Assembly: GCF_036226745.1 (NCBI RefSeq)
Contig: NZ_CP109013.1
Span: 4,526,001 to 4,590,000 of the forward strand
Direction of reading: 5' to 3'
Origin: Streptomyces sp. NBC_00683
Lineage (GTDB): Bacteria > Actinomycetota > Actinomycetes > Streptomycetales > Streptomycetaceae
Length of the DNA stretch: 64,000 bases
In this document: positions 27,204 through 35,601 of the stretch, piece after piece
Numbering within the stretch: the stretch's first letter is position 1
Layout: every line of letters starts with the position of its first letter
The notes under the pieces: model-generated
What the model was told of the DNA's origin: nothing
The model's database searches: none
Seen by the model: only the letters and a program-made list of their open reading frames with translations
Made by a program: the position numbers and the translations under genes

Positions 27204-27962
27204 ATGGCAAGGCACAAGGGAAGGGGATGGAACGGCAAACTTCTCGCGGCGGCACTCGGGGTGACTACCTTGGCCGCTGTCACCTCCGTGTGGACCGCGC
27301 AGGCGGACCCCGCCGGAGGGCGCCAGCCGCAAGCGCGTGTCGCCCAGCCCGTGGCCAAGGTGGCGGCGGACATCGCGCACGCCTCGGACCGTGGCCCCCA
27401 GGGCGTCAACATCACCATCGACGACGGGCCGGACCCGGTCTGGACGCCGCAGGTGCTGCAACTGCTGAAGGACAGCGGTGTGAAGGCCACGTTCTGCATG
27501 GTGGGCACGCAGGCCCAGGCGCACCCGGACCTGGTCAAGGCGGTCGTGGCGGACGGGCACCGACTGTGCAACCACACCGTCTCGCACGACACCACCATGG
27601 ACAAGAAGTCCGAGGCCTACCAGTCCCAGCAGATCCTGGATGCCGAACGCATGATCACCAAGGCGTCCGGGGGCGTCCGTCCGCAGTACTACCGGGCCCC
27701 GGGCGGTGCGTTCACCCCGTACAGCCGACAGCTCGCCGCGTCCCGGGGAATGCGCCCGCTGGGCTGGAACGTCGACACCAAGGACTTCGAGCATCCCGGT
27801 GTGGACGCCATGGTCGCCACCGTCAAGAGCGAGATCGCCAACGGGCCGACGGTCCTCTTCCACGACGCGGGAGGAGAACGCTCGGAGACCGTGGCCGCCC
27901 TGCGCGAGATCCTGCCGTGGCTGAAGGAGCAGGGCTACTCCTTCGGCTTCCCCGTGCGGTGA
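27204..27962 (+). CDS. Secreted polysaccharide deacetylase (NodB domain, CE4)
   Basis: 252 residues. An N-terminal signal peptide (KLLAAALGVTTLAAVTSVWT) is followed by a NodB fold: NITIDDGPDP (catalytic base and metal Asp pair), HTVSH (metal His pair), RAPGGAF, and LFHDAGGERSETV near the end. It removes N- or O-acetyl groups from chitin, peptidoglycan or xylan; the substrate is not evident. ATG 27204 begins the signal peptide; the frame is open 360 bp further upstream, but that part has no coding character. Divergent from the alkylsulfatase gene. Confidence 0.92.
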   Translation: MARHKGRGWNGKLLAAALGVTTLAAVTSVWTAQADPAGGRQPQARVAQPVAKVAADIAHASDRGPQGVNITIDDGPDPVWTPQVLQLLKDSGVKATFCMVGTQAQAHPDLVKAVVADGHRLCNHTVSHDTTMDKKSEAYQSQQILDAERMITKASGGVRPQYYRAPGGAFTPYSRQLAASRGMRPLGWNVDTKDFEHPGVDAMVATVKSEIANGPTVLFHDAGGERSETVAALREILPWLKEQGYSFGFPVR

Positions 27963-28204
27963 GTGAGACCCGCCCCCGGGATGGCTGGGAGTAGGTCGTC
28001 CACAGGCCCGCGAGATCGCGATCGAGAGCCGTGAACGCTGCGATGCCAGGGCCCTGTTCCCGGTGACCGGACTGGCGAGTTCGCCGCCAACACGAACAGT
28101 GTCACCACCGGCGGCGGTCCGCGTGCTCCAACACCGTGGCGCAACCGCCCACACCCGTCCTCGGGGGCGGCCCAGGTGCGGCGGCGCTCGGCACGTCAGT
28201 AGTC

Positions 28205-28621
28205 CTAGGCATCGGACTCGGTGAGATCCTTGGCGAGCCGCCAGCCGTCTCCCGCCGGCTCGAACAGAAAGAGGTGGGAGCCCGCATAAGGCGTGGTCGG
28301 CTGTGAGTCCTTGCCGGACGGATCGGTGGCGTACGGCGTCGTGTACTCGTCGACCCACACCTTGGCCCGGTCACCCTGCATCTCGACGTCGGAGACGACA
28401 GCACTGGCAACGGCCTTGTCCCACACTTTGCCCGGTGGTGGCTCAAGGCTCCGCCAGTACGCCGTGGCGAGGTCTGCGTCGCGCTGGAAGACCCTCAGAG
28501 CCGCTTGCTCGAGCGACTCCCGCTCCGCTGTTTCGATCCTGTCGTGCACCACCAACGTGGTTGGCACAGCCGCGACTAGCGCTGCCAATGCTGCCAGAAC
28601 CAGCTTGTTCTTCTTGTTCAC
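28205..28621 (-). CDS. Hypothetical membrane-anchored protein
   Basis: 138 residues with an N-terminal signal anchor (KLVLAALAALVAAVPTTLVV) and a small extracytoplasmic domain (FQRDADLATAYWRSLEPPPG, then VWVDEYTTPYATDPSGKDSQ and HLFLFEPAGDGWRLAKDLTE) with an NTF2-like or Mce-associated look: a curved sheet ending in W-x-L-x-x-D-L. GTG 28621 is preferred over the ATG at 28651 because it starts the anchor. Function unknown. 583 bp separate it from the SMI1/KNR4 gene, with two small phage-like genes between. Confidence 0.72.
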   Translation of the reverse strand: MNKKNKLVLAALAALVAAVPTTLVVHDRIETAERESLEQAALRVFQRDADLATAYWRSLEPPPGKVWDKAVASAVVSDVEMQGDRAKVWVDEYTTPYATDPSGKDSQPTTPYAGSHLFLFEPAGDGWRLAKDLTESDA

Positions 28622-28809
28622 GGTGCCCCCACCCTGAGCTGCGGATCTCACGGGAGAGTAGCGGATAAGCCCAGGTCAGCCCATAGCTGAGAGCTTCCTA
28701 CGTCGTTGCTTCCCATGGGCGTGCTCACCTTGGTCGCGCACGTCCACGTCGGGGCGGGCCGCACTCGCCGGGAAGCCGAACGGCCCGCACGGCCATGAAC
28801 AGCTGGCGC

Positions 28810-28989
28810 CTACCGTTTCCCGCGGATCTTGCGCTTCTTCGCTTTGGCTTCCTTCTCCTTGCGCTGCGCGACCCCGTAGGCCGACCACGGGCCTTGATGC
28901 TTCGCACAACGAGAGGTGCCGACCACCGCGAGGTTCCGGCACGCTGTGCCCGCCTTGGTGCGTGCGCCACACCTGGATTGAGACGCCAC
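28810..28989 (-). CDS. Small phage-like zinc-binding protein
   Basis: 59 residues, starting at GTG 28989 after a GGGGG box 6 nt upstream. The core RCGARTKAGTACRNLAV... ends in RCAKHQG: three Cys and a His in the order C-x9-C-x10-C-x2-H, a treble-clef-like knuckle often seen in small proteins near phage packaging genes. The C-terminal third is almost all Lys, Arg, Ala and Glu (QRKEKEAKAKKRKIRGKR), which suggests nucleic-acid binding. Probably a prophage or mobile-element remnant. Confidence 0.6.
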   Translation of the reverse strand: MASQSRCGARTKAGTACRNLAVVGTSRCAKHQGPWSAYGVAQRKEKEAKAKKRKIRGKR

Positions 28990-29109
28990 TCCGTACCCCC
29001 TACGAGCCGCCGAGTAGTGACCTCAGGGAGGCTTCTACACGGCGATTGCGCTGGGGAAGGCGTATACGCGACGCACGGAAGCACGCTCGGGCACCGATGG
29101 GGCACGCCG

Positions 29110-29295
29110 CTACGGCGTGATCCACTCTGCCCAACCAAAGGTGAACTTGTATGCGGCGCGCACGGCGCCCTTCGCCGCTCGTGATGCCCGCATGTCTGCG
29201 GTGTGGCGATCTCTTGCCGCATCAGGATCGGCGTTCGGCCCTTCCGGCAAGTGCTGCTCCACAAGCGTCCTCCCCTTCAGCTCATCCCACCCCAT
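29110..29295 (-). CDS. Small hypothetical protein, phage-remnant type
   Basis: 61 residues beginning MGWDELKGRTLVEQHLPEGP and ending TFGWAEWITP. Hydrophilic and helical, with no recognised motif. It lies 120 bp upstream of, and in the same direction as, the small zinc-binding gene, so both could belong to one decayed mobile segment. The ribosome-binding site is weak, so the start is uncertain. Confidence 0.4.
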   Translation of the reverse strand: MGWDELKGRTLVEQHLPEGPNADPDAARDRHTADMRASRAAKGAVRAAYKFTFGWAEWITP

Positions 29296-29373
29296 GGACC
29301 ATGGAGGCGCGCAACCCGCATCTGCTCAGGCCGGACAGCTCGTGATCTTTCGGCCCGGAAGACGCCGCGTTGA

Positions 29374-29901
29374 TCAAGCCGGTACGACGTCGGCAGGCGA
29401 GCCGTCACCGTACGAGCTGCCCGCAGTCAGGCCCTCGACGAACGAGCGGAAGTCGCCGGCCAGCACGAGCTCCGTTTCGAGATCGGTCTCGAACCATGTG
29501 ACCGAGGGATCGCCGTCCCGCCCGCAAGCGCGGTAGTCGAGCCCGATCCAGCAGTGCCCGTCACCGGAGAGCAGCACAAGGGGAGCCGGCATGCCCCATT
29601 CCTCGACCAAGTAGGGAGTGTCGAGCAGCGAGGTCGCTCCGTCCTGTCGCCCGATGCCCATCAGGTGGTCGAAGGGAACGTGGTCCTCGCTCCACGAGGT
29701 CGGCCGGCTGGTGGGGAACGCATCGTGACCGGCAGCCACGATGCCGCCGTTCTGAGCCCGCAGAAGGTCAAGCAGCGCCGAGGGCAGCGTCACGCCGAGC
29801 ACACGCTCGGCCTCTCGCACCGTCTCGTCCGTCAGAGGCTGCTGGGCACCGTAGTCACCGTCATCCCAGAACGTCGCCCTGATCTCATCGAATCGCGCCA
29901 T
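29374..29901 (-). CDS. SMI1/KNR4 family protein
   Basis: 175 residues. The fold is recognisable by the entry LTDETVREAERVLGVTLPSA and LLDLLRAQNGG, then SGDGHCWIGLDYR and the late SVTWFETDLET. This superfamily provides many immunity proteins against contact-dependent or polymorphic toxins; here no toxin gene is next to it, so it may be an orphan immunity protein. ATG 29901 (MARFDEIRATFWDDGD) fits the family N-terminus; the frame extends upstream without coding character. Confidence 0.85.
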   Translation of the reverse strand: MARFDEIRATFWDDGDYGAQQPLTDETVREAERVLGVTLPSALLDLLRAQNGGIVAAGHDAFPTSRPTSWSEDHVPFDHLMGIGRQDGATSLLDTPYLVEEWGMPAPLVLLSGDGHCWIGLDYRACGRDGDPSVTWFETDLETELVLAGDFRSFVEGLTAGSSYGDGSPADVVPA

Positions 29902-30363
29902 GGCCGGCAGCCTACGACCCGGTCGCTCACAGGCGGCTTCAGATTTCATACGCCGTGCATAGAACGGCACGCTCCGCTCCCCCTAGTCTCCTGGCATGGC
30001 AGCAGAAGGAATGCTCGCTGCTCGCCGCCATGTCGATTTCGGCAGGCTGGCGAGCGCGCTGTGTACCGCCGACACGGCGTGACCGCCGAGGCCGGTCGCT
30101 TGTCGCCCGACCTTCGAGCAGCCCTTGTCCGGCACCCTTCGCGGCAGTGACCCGGTTCAGATCCGGTCAGTTCACGCCGTACGGACTTCGTTGCGGGATC
30201 CCACTCGGCGCCCGGCCGTCCTCACGCCTGATTCCGTCCCTTCCTTGTTTCCGGCAGGAATTGCCGTGCCCGTGCGGGCGCGCGGTGTCCATGAGTTCCG
30301 CGTGTCCAGCATGCGGTTTCCGCACCCCGCCGCCCCATTGATGGACCACAGGAGGAACGATCC
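29902..30363. other. Intergenic region before the sulfatase
   Basis: About 460 bp between divergent genes. I see no coding region, repeat or hairpin that stands out. It must contain the sulfatase promoter; a GGAGGAACG ribosome-binding site lies immediately before 30364. Confidence 0.5.
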
Positions 30364-31767
30364 ATGAGTCACAACGACAGACCGCAGGTGAGCCGGCGCG
30401 GCTTTCTCGCCGGTACGGCGGCGGCAGCTGCCACGGCGGCCGTGCCCGCGCTGGCGCAGGTGGCCGCCGCAGGCTCCGCGGCCGCCGCGAGCCGCCCGAA
30501 CATCCTTCTGATCGTGACCGACGACCAGCCCAAGCAGACGGAGTGGGCGCTCCCCAAGACCGTCGACTGGCTCGCCGGACGAGGCGTGCGGTTCACCAAC
30601 GGCCATGTCACCACGCCGCTCTGCTCGCCGTCGCGGTCGTCGGTCCTGTCCGGGCAGTACGCCCACAACCACGGCGTGCGGAACAACGCGGCCTCGTACC
30701 AACTGGACCAGAGCACCACCCTTCAGCGGTACCTCAAGCAGGCGGGCTACCGCACCGGCCTGTTCGGCAAGTTCCTCAACGCATGGACGCTCGCCGAGAA
30801 TCCGCCGCACTTCGAGGACTTCGCGCTGCTCCAGCCGGCCTACGTCGACGCTCGGTGGAACGTCAACGGCAACGTCCAGACGATCAACGGCTACACCACC
30901 AGCATCATCAAGAACCGGACGCTGGACTTCCTGGACAAGGCCGCGACCGACAGCCGCCCCTGGTTCGCGTACGTCACTCCGTACGCCTCGCACGGCCCCC
31001 GTACGCCCGAGGCCAAGTACGCGGGTACCGCCGTGCCGGACTGGAACGGGCGGCCCTCCGTCCCCGAGGCCGACCGGAGCGACAAGCCGGTCTTCATCCA
31101 GAACGCGACGGGGACCCTGGCCGAGGGCCGGCGGATCCGCGCGGAGCAGTTGCGGAGCCTTCGTTCCGTCGACGACGCGGTGCAGGCGTTCAGGGACAAG
31201 CTGACGGCCCTCGGTCAGCTGGACAACACCCTGGTCATCTACATCGCCGACAACGGCTTCGGCTGGGCGGACCACGGCTGGACCAAGAAGTCGGTGCCCT
31301 ACAGCCCCGCCCATGAGGTCCCGTTCTACCTCTCCTGGCCGGCCGGTGGCCTGGGCGCAGGAACCACGGACAACCGCATCGTCGCCAACATCGACATCGC
31401 GCCCACGGTCCTCGACGCGGCCGGGGTCACGCCGGGGCACGCGCAGGACGGCAGGTCGCTGCTGACCTCGTACAGCCGCGACCACCTGCTCGTCGAGTTC
31501 TGGAAGCAGGGCACCGCCGCGGGCGGGCCGCCGACCTGGGCGTCGTACGTGGCCAAGAACAAGCAGTACACCGAGTACTACGACCTGACGACCGACGCCG
31601 ACGGCGGGGTGTCCGGCACGGGACAGCTGAAGTTCCGGGAGCACTACGACCTCGCGGGCGACCCGCACCAGCTGAAGAACAGCCTCCACCAGGCGACCCC
31701 GCAGGACGAGCAGAACCTCGGCATACCCGCACTGGCGGCCCAGCTCGCCACCGACCGCGTCAGCTAG
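30364..31767 (+). CDS. Exported type I sulfatase (formylglycine-dependent)
   Basis: 467 residues. A twin-arginine signal (QVSRRGFLAGTAAAA) implies folded export. The alkaline-phosphatase-like core has the metal-binding entry NILLIVTDDQP and the modification motif LCSPSRSSVLSG, a full C-x-P-S-R-x4-T/S-G, in which Cys becomes the catalytic formylglycine. The second metal patch is IYIADNGFGWADHG. It should hydrolyse sulfate esters of carbohydrates or similar outside the cell. The Tat signal makes sense because Cys must be modified before export. The next gene encodes the modifying enzyme, 78 bp downstream. Confidence 0.93.
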   Translation: MSHNDRPQVSRRGFLAGTAAAAATAAVPALAQVAAAGSAAAASRPNILLIVTDDQPKQTEWALPKTVDWLAGRGVRFTNGHVTTPLCSPSRSSVLSGQYAHNHGVRNNAASYQLDQSTTLQRYLKQAGYRTGLFGKFLNAWTLAENPPHFEDFALLQPAYVDARWNVNGNVQTINGYTTSIIKNRTLDFLDKAATDSRPWFAYVTPYASHGPRTPEAKYAGTAVPDWNGRPSVPEADRSDKPVFIQNATGTLAEGRRIRAEQLRSLRSVDDAVQAFRDKLTALGQLDNTLVIYIADNGFGWADHGWTKKSVPYSPAHEVPFYLSWPAGGLGAGTTDNRIVANIDIAPTVLDAAGVTPGHAQDGRSLLTSYSRDHLLVEFWKQGTAAGGPPTWASYVAKNKQYTEYYDLTTDADGGVSGTGQLKFREHYDLAGDPHQLKNSLHQATPQDEQNLGIPALAAQLATDRVS

Positions 31768-31845
31768 CAAGGAACCAAGCCTCCGGCAGGGGCCTGGAGC
31801 GCCGGCTCCAGGGCCCTGCCGGACCGTCCTACCGAAGGAGTTGCT

Positions 31846-32742
31846 GTGTCCTCCTCCTGCTGCACACCGGGCCACGGTGACGCCACGACCGTCACGGTCT
31901 CCCTCGCGCCGCCTCCGCCCCGGTCGGCATCCGCCCTCCGCGTCGCCAAGCAACTGCTCGCCCTCCCCGGCGGGCGCTTCCTCATGGGCACCGACGACCC
32001 GGACGGCTTTCCGGCCGATGGTGAAGGCCCGGTCCGCGAAACCGGGATCGCCCCCTTCCGTATCGCGCCCACAGCCGTGACCAACGCCCAGTTCGCCACC
32101 TTCGTCAAGGCCACGGGCCATGTCACCGAAGCCGAGCACTTCGGCTTCTCCTTCGTCTTCGCCGGCCTGCTGCCCGACGAACTCGCCGCCTCGTCGCAGC
32201 CGGTGGCGGCAGTTCCGTGGTGGCGAGCGGTGCCCGGTGCCACCTGGAGACACCCGGAGGGCCCGGGCTCCTCGTTCGGCACCCGGCAGAACCATCCGGT
32301 CGTGCACGTCTCATGGAACGACGCACAGGCGTACTGCGCGTGGTCCGGTACGCGGCTGCCGACGGAGACGGAGTGGGAGTACGCCGCGCGGGGCGGCCTG
32401 GAGCAGCAGCGCTACCCGTGGGGCGACGAACTGACGCCCGGGGGACGGCATATGTGCAACATCTGGCAAGGGGAGTTCCCCCTGCACAACACGGGTGAGG
32501 ACGGCTACGTCGGCACAGCCCCGGTGACGTCCTACCGCCCCAACGGCTACGGCCTCTACAACGTGGTGGGCAATGTCTGGGAGTGGTGCGAGGACTGGTT
32601 CACACCGGACGGGTCCCGCGTGATGCGGGGCGGCTCCTACCTGTGCCACGACTCGTACTGCAACCGCTACCGCGTCGCGGCCCGAAGCTCCAACACGCCG
32701 GACAGCTCGACGGGGAACATCGGCTTTCGCGTGGCGACCTGA
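31846..32742 (+). CDS. Formylglycine-generating enzyme (SUMF1-like)
   Basis: 298 residues. Copper-dependent oxidase that turns the sulfatase CxPxR cysteine into formylglycine. Family motifs run throughout: LPGGRFLMGTDDPDGFPADG, PVTVTNAQFA-like APTAVTNAQFATFV, HPVVHVSWNDAQAYCAW, RLPTETEWEYAARGG, GNVWEWCEDWF and the C-terminal RGGSYLCHDSYCNRYRVAAR. The last contains the two active-site cysteines spaced C-x4-C. GTG 31846 after GAAGGAGTTGCT gives a Cys-Cys-rich leader that is probably disordered. Same strand as the sulfatase, almost certainly one operon. Confidence 0.95.
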   Translation: MSSSCCTPGHGDATTVTVSLAPPPPRSASALRVAKQLLALPGGRFLMGTDDPDGFPADGEGPVRETGIAPFRIAPTAVTNAQFATFVKATGHVTEAEHFGFSFVFAGLLPDELAASSQPVAAVPWWRAVPGATWRHPEGPGSSFGTRQNHPVVHVSWNDAQAYCAWSGTRLPTETEWEYAARGGLEQQRYPWGDELTPGGRHMCNIWQGEFPLHNTGEDGYVGTAPVTSYRPNGYGLYNVVGNVWEWCEDWFTPDGSRVMRGGSYLCHDSYCNRYRVAARSSNTPDSSTGNIGFRVAT

Positions 32743-32859
32743 CAGGAAGCGTGGGGGGCACGTCCGCCGAGCCTGAGCAGCCCGACGGGCACGCTTTCGT
32801 CTTGAGCGGACCGGGTCGAGGTGGGTTTGCCCTGTTCGGGCATGAGGGATGGATCGTCC

Positions 32860-33531
32860 ATGTTCTCGTTGCCCGTGGACTCGCGCCGGGACTCCCTGCG
32901 CCGACGGTTCTCCTCCGACAGCTACGTCGCCCTGCCCGGGCTCATCAGCCCCGCGGGGCTCGCGAAGCTCGGAGGGGAAGCGCGCCGGCTGGAGTCCGAT
33001 GCGGTACGCCGGGACTTCCGCATGCCGTACATGGCGGACAGCCCCCGGCACATGACCACGCTCGGCGGACACCAGATCGCCGACGCTTCACCGCTCATCA
33101 CGCGTCTCTACGAGGACCGGGAACTGATGCGGCTCCTGTCCTCGCTCCTGGGTGAGACGGTCGTCGCCGTCCATGACCCCGTCGAACGCCACGTCCTGAA
33201 CGTCCTGCACCGCCCGGGCGACACCCATGGCGCGCACACCGATGACTACCCGCTCGCCCTGGTCCTCTTCCTGGAAGCCCCGCCGCACCCTGCCGACGGC
33301 GGACTGCTGGAGTTCCACCCCGGCAGGGACCTCGACGAGCTCGACACGCCCGGCGCCCGGCTCGTGCACCACGGGCCCGGCGACGGCTACCTCCTGCGGA
33401 GCGACCGCACCGCCCACCGCGTCACCCCGCTCGGGCGTCCGGGGCTGCGGCGTACGGTGCTCAACTTCGCGTACACCACGCCGGGCCGCCAGGGAACGAC
33501 CGCGCCATCGGCCTCGCTCCTCTACGACTGA
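32860..33531 (+). CDS. Fe(II)/2-oxoglutarate oxygenase related to HalD/BesD
   Basis: 223 residues. The iron motif is intact: GAHTDDYPLALVLFLEAP gives His-x-Asp, and SDRTAHRVTPL the distal His, followed by RRTVLNFAY with the 2-oxoglutarate-binding Arg. The region around HTDDYP strongly resembles BesD-type amino-acid halogenases, but those carry Gly in place of the Asp; with Asp present this should be a hydroxylase. The likely substrate is a free or carrier-bound amino acid. ATG 32860 follows GAGGGATGG; ATG 32842 is an alternative. It is 117 bp after the FGE gene, in the same direction. Confidence 0.85.
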   Translation: MFSLPVDSRRDSLRRRFSSDSYVALPGLISPAGLAKLGGEARRLESDAVRRDFRMPYMADSPRHMTTLGGHQIADASPLITRLYEDRELMRLLSSLLGETVVAVHDPVERHVLNVLHRPGDTHGAHTDDYPLALVLFLEAPPHPADGGLLEFHPGRDLDELDTPGARLVHHGPGDGYLLRSDRTAHRVTPLGRPGLRRTVLNFAYTTPGRQGTTAPSASLLYD

Positions 33532-33600
33532 GGTCAACCCGCAACGGGACGCCGTCCCCGGCACGAAGAAGCAGTCGCAGGACCTGCCGGCGGCGTTCTC

Positions 33601-34266
33601 CTAAGCCGTGGCCCACGGCGGCACGGCCGCGAGCGGCCGCCGGGCACTCCGTCCGGCGGCGTACCCCCCGATCCCCAGGCCGATCCCGACCAGGGCCAGC
33701 AAGACCCCGAGGACTCCGAGCGCCCCCGACGCCACCGGGGCGGCGGAACCCTTGTGCACGCGCCCGAGCACCCCGGAGGCCGCGACGCTGCCCTGCTGCT
33801 CGTCGAGGAAGAACCGCGAGTCGTTCGAGTTGCCCCGGTGGTCGCCCAGCAGGAACAACCGCCCGTCCGGCACACGCACGTCGTACGGCCCGGTCGCCGG
33901 GTTCACTTCGCCGCGCATCAGATACGGCTCGTCGACCGGCTTGCCGTTCACCGTGATCCGATTTCCGTCGCACACCACGTGATCGCCGCCCATCCCGATG
34001 ACCCGCTGCAGGACGGGACCGCCCTGGTAGCGATCGGGCACATCGACGAGTACGACATCACCCCTGCGCACCTCGCCCGCGTCGATGCTCTCGATGACCA
34101 GCCGATCGCCCTGGCGGTACGTGGGCTCCATCGCCTCGCTCATGACGGTGGCCCCCTGGTAATGCGTGAAGAAGTACCCGATGCCTCCCACCGCCAGGAG
34201 CAGCCCGAGTGGCACCAGTACCCAGCCCGCGACTCTCAGCCCGCTGCCTGCTATCCGCTGACGCAT
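33601..34266 (-). CDS. Signal peptidase I-like protein lacking the usual Ser/Lys dyad
   Basis: 221 residues with membrane helices at both ends (VAGWVLVPLGLLLAVGGIGY and GALGVLGVLLALVGIGLGIG). The S26 body is intact: GDRLVIESIDAGEVRRGDVV, VLQRVIGMGGDHVVC and the box E sequence LGDHRGNSNDSRFF. However, the nucleophile motif S-M-x-P-T reads SEAMEPT, with Ala at the catalytic Ser position, and the position of the general-base Lys before RVIG is Gln. It is therefore either a pseudoprotease or a divergent enzyme that uses the Ser two residues earlier. ATG 34266 follows GGGGAGGGTGTTC. Confidence 0.85.
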   Translation of the reverse strand: MRQRIAGSGLRVAGWVLVPLGLLLAVGGIGYFFTHYQGATVMSEAMEPTYRQGDRLVIESIDAGEVRRGDVVLVDVPDRYQGGPVLQRVIGMGGDHVVCDGNRITVNGKPVDEPYLMRGEVNPATGPYDVRVPDGRLFLLGDHRGNSNDSRFFLDEQQGSVAASGVLGRVHKGSAAPVASGALGVLGVLLALVGIGLGIGGYAAGRSARRPLAAVPPWATA

Positions 34267-34497
34267 GAACACCCTCCCCTGAAACGCCCTGGACCGGGCG
34301 GACCAGCAGAGGTTAAGCGGTGTCGGGACGGAAGCGCGCCTCACCCCCAGGTCCGCCCAGGTGGGTGGAGCCGGGGACTTGTGCGGTCTTGGCCGGTGCA
34401 CGGTGCGGTCACGGTGGGGGCTGCTGACCTCCGCTCTGCGCCTCCTACTAGAGTGCGATGCTTGTTCGATTCGCCGAGAGGCGGAGGGGGAGGGGTT

Positions 34498-34959
34498 GTG
34501 GGTACACAACTGAGGGACACTGCGGGGCAGTTGGCAGAGATTCTGTGGCGGGAGCACACCGTGTACCGGGAGCGGTCCGGCGGTGTGGTCATCCGGGGTG
34601 AGCACGTACGGCGGTGGATCAGCCTCGCTCCGGCGGGCGGCCGGGACGAGGTCCTCGTACGCGCGGGGCGCATCCTGGACGGCGGGACCACCGCTCCGGC
34701 GCGTTCGGAGGCCGTGGTGCCCCTCTCCGCCGGTACGGGCGTGCTCGCCGCGACCTGTCGGCGCCTGCTCGCCGAGGCGGCGGCCGATGTGGCGCCGGTC
34801 GCTCCGGGACGGGCAGCGCCCGGGCGGTCCCGTAGGTCCGCGAAGGCTACGCGGCCCAGGAGCAGTGGGAGGCACACCGGTTTCGGCTCGTGGGTGGTCC
34901 TCGCCTGCATCGCCGGTGTGATCGCGCTCTACGTCTACAGCACCGCGATGCACGGCTGA
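34498..34959 (+). CDS. Hypothetical tail-anchored membrane protein
   Basis: 153 residues from GTG 34498, which follows the strong GGAGGGGGAGGGG. The soluble part (QLRDTAGQLAEILWREHTVY, then RGEHVRRWISLAPAGGRDEV) has no recognised domain. A basic, Pro/Arg-rich linker leads to one C-terminal membrane helix (SWVVLACIAGVIALYVYS), so it is tail-anchored with its bulk in the cytoplasm. Function unknown. Confidence 0.72.
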   Translation: MGTQLRDTAGQLAEILWREHTVYRERSGGVVIRGEHVRRWISLAPAGGRDEVLVRAGRILDGGTTAPARSEAVVPLSAGTGVLAATCRRLLAEAAADVAPVAPGRAAPGRSRRSAKATRPRSSGRHTGFGSWVVLACIAGVIALYVYSTAMHG

Positions 34960-35196
34960 CCGGCAGGACAGGGACACATCGGCCTGGCCGCAGGGAAGGG
35001 GCCAGGCCGTCGGCGTCAAGGGACCGGACTTCGACCGTCGGTACACCACAGAGGGTGCCGGGGGCCCTCCGCGAAAGGCTGCCGATGGACGGCCGCGCTC
35101 GGGTCCGTCGGCCGCGGCTGCCTGTTGGTGCTGTGTCCGATGGCGCGGAGACCTGTGCCTTGTCAGCTCGGGGTCAAGGGTCGGTAGGGTCGGCGA

Positions 35197-35487
35197 GTGA
35201 TCAATATGGTGGTGCGTGGGGACCGGGGAAGGGCCGTGGCTCGTGCCCAGGGTGGACTGGAGTGGACGGACCTCCTCCCGGCGCTCGATCCGGTGAACTT
35301 CCCGATGCTGTGGGCGCTGAGTCCCTACGGGGATGCTGTCTTCAACGAGCGACAGGTTCCGCTCCTGCTCGAGGAGCTCGATCGACTTCCCGAAGCCTAC
35401 GGAGGTGCCTGGGTGGACCAAGCCCGTGACTTGTGCCAGGTAGTGCAGAGCGGGACACATCGATACCTCTGGTTCGTCGGCGACTGA
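35197..35487 (+). CDS. Small hypothetical protein
   Basis: 96 residues from GTG 35197 (GTAGGGTCGGCGA just upstream). It reads EWTDLLPALDPVNFPMLWAL, then DAVFNERQVPLLLEELDRLP and ends HRYLWFVGD, a compact alpha/beta protein of a type common as single-domain immunity or accessory proteins in streptomycetes. No named family recognised. It ends just before the first tRNA-Ser-like fragment. Confidence 0.7.
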   Translation: MINMVVRGDRGRAVARAQGGLEWTDLLPALDPVNFPMLWALSPYGDAVFNERQVPLLLEELDRLPEAYGGAWVDQARDLCQVVQSGTHRYLWFVGD

Positions 35488-35494
35488 CCGCGAT

Positions 35495-35552
35495 CCCGAA
35501 ACCGACTGTGGAATCAAATCCCATACCCACAGCAGGTGAACGACCTCTGGCC
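35495..35552 (+). repeat. tRNA-Ser-like 3' fragment, left copy (att remnant)
   Basis: Contains CCGAAACCG then ATCAAATCCCATACCCAC and AGCAGGTGAACGACCTCTGG. This is a diverged, internally deleted copy of the segments at 39701-39774 and 50878-50974. All three resemble the tRNA-Ser(UGA) 3' half from anticodon loop to past the 3' end. Confidence 0.55.
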
Positions 35553-35601
35553 AGGCGGTCGGGCGCAGAAGGGCCACGCGTGGAGGCGGGTCACCTGACC
35601 A

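Noticed and set aside
24428..27994. A 1188-codon open frame on the plus strand
   Set aside because: It runs antisense through the alkylsulfatase gene and is Arg/Pro/Gly-rich with no domain; it is an artefact of high GC. The true gene in its 3' part is the deacetylase in another frame.
30172..32307. A 711-codon open frame on the minus strand
   Set aside because: Antisense to the sulfatase and FGE genes, which have complete active sites; the frame has no recognisable product.
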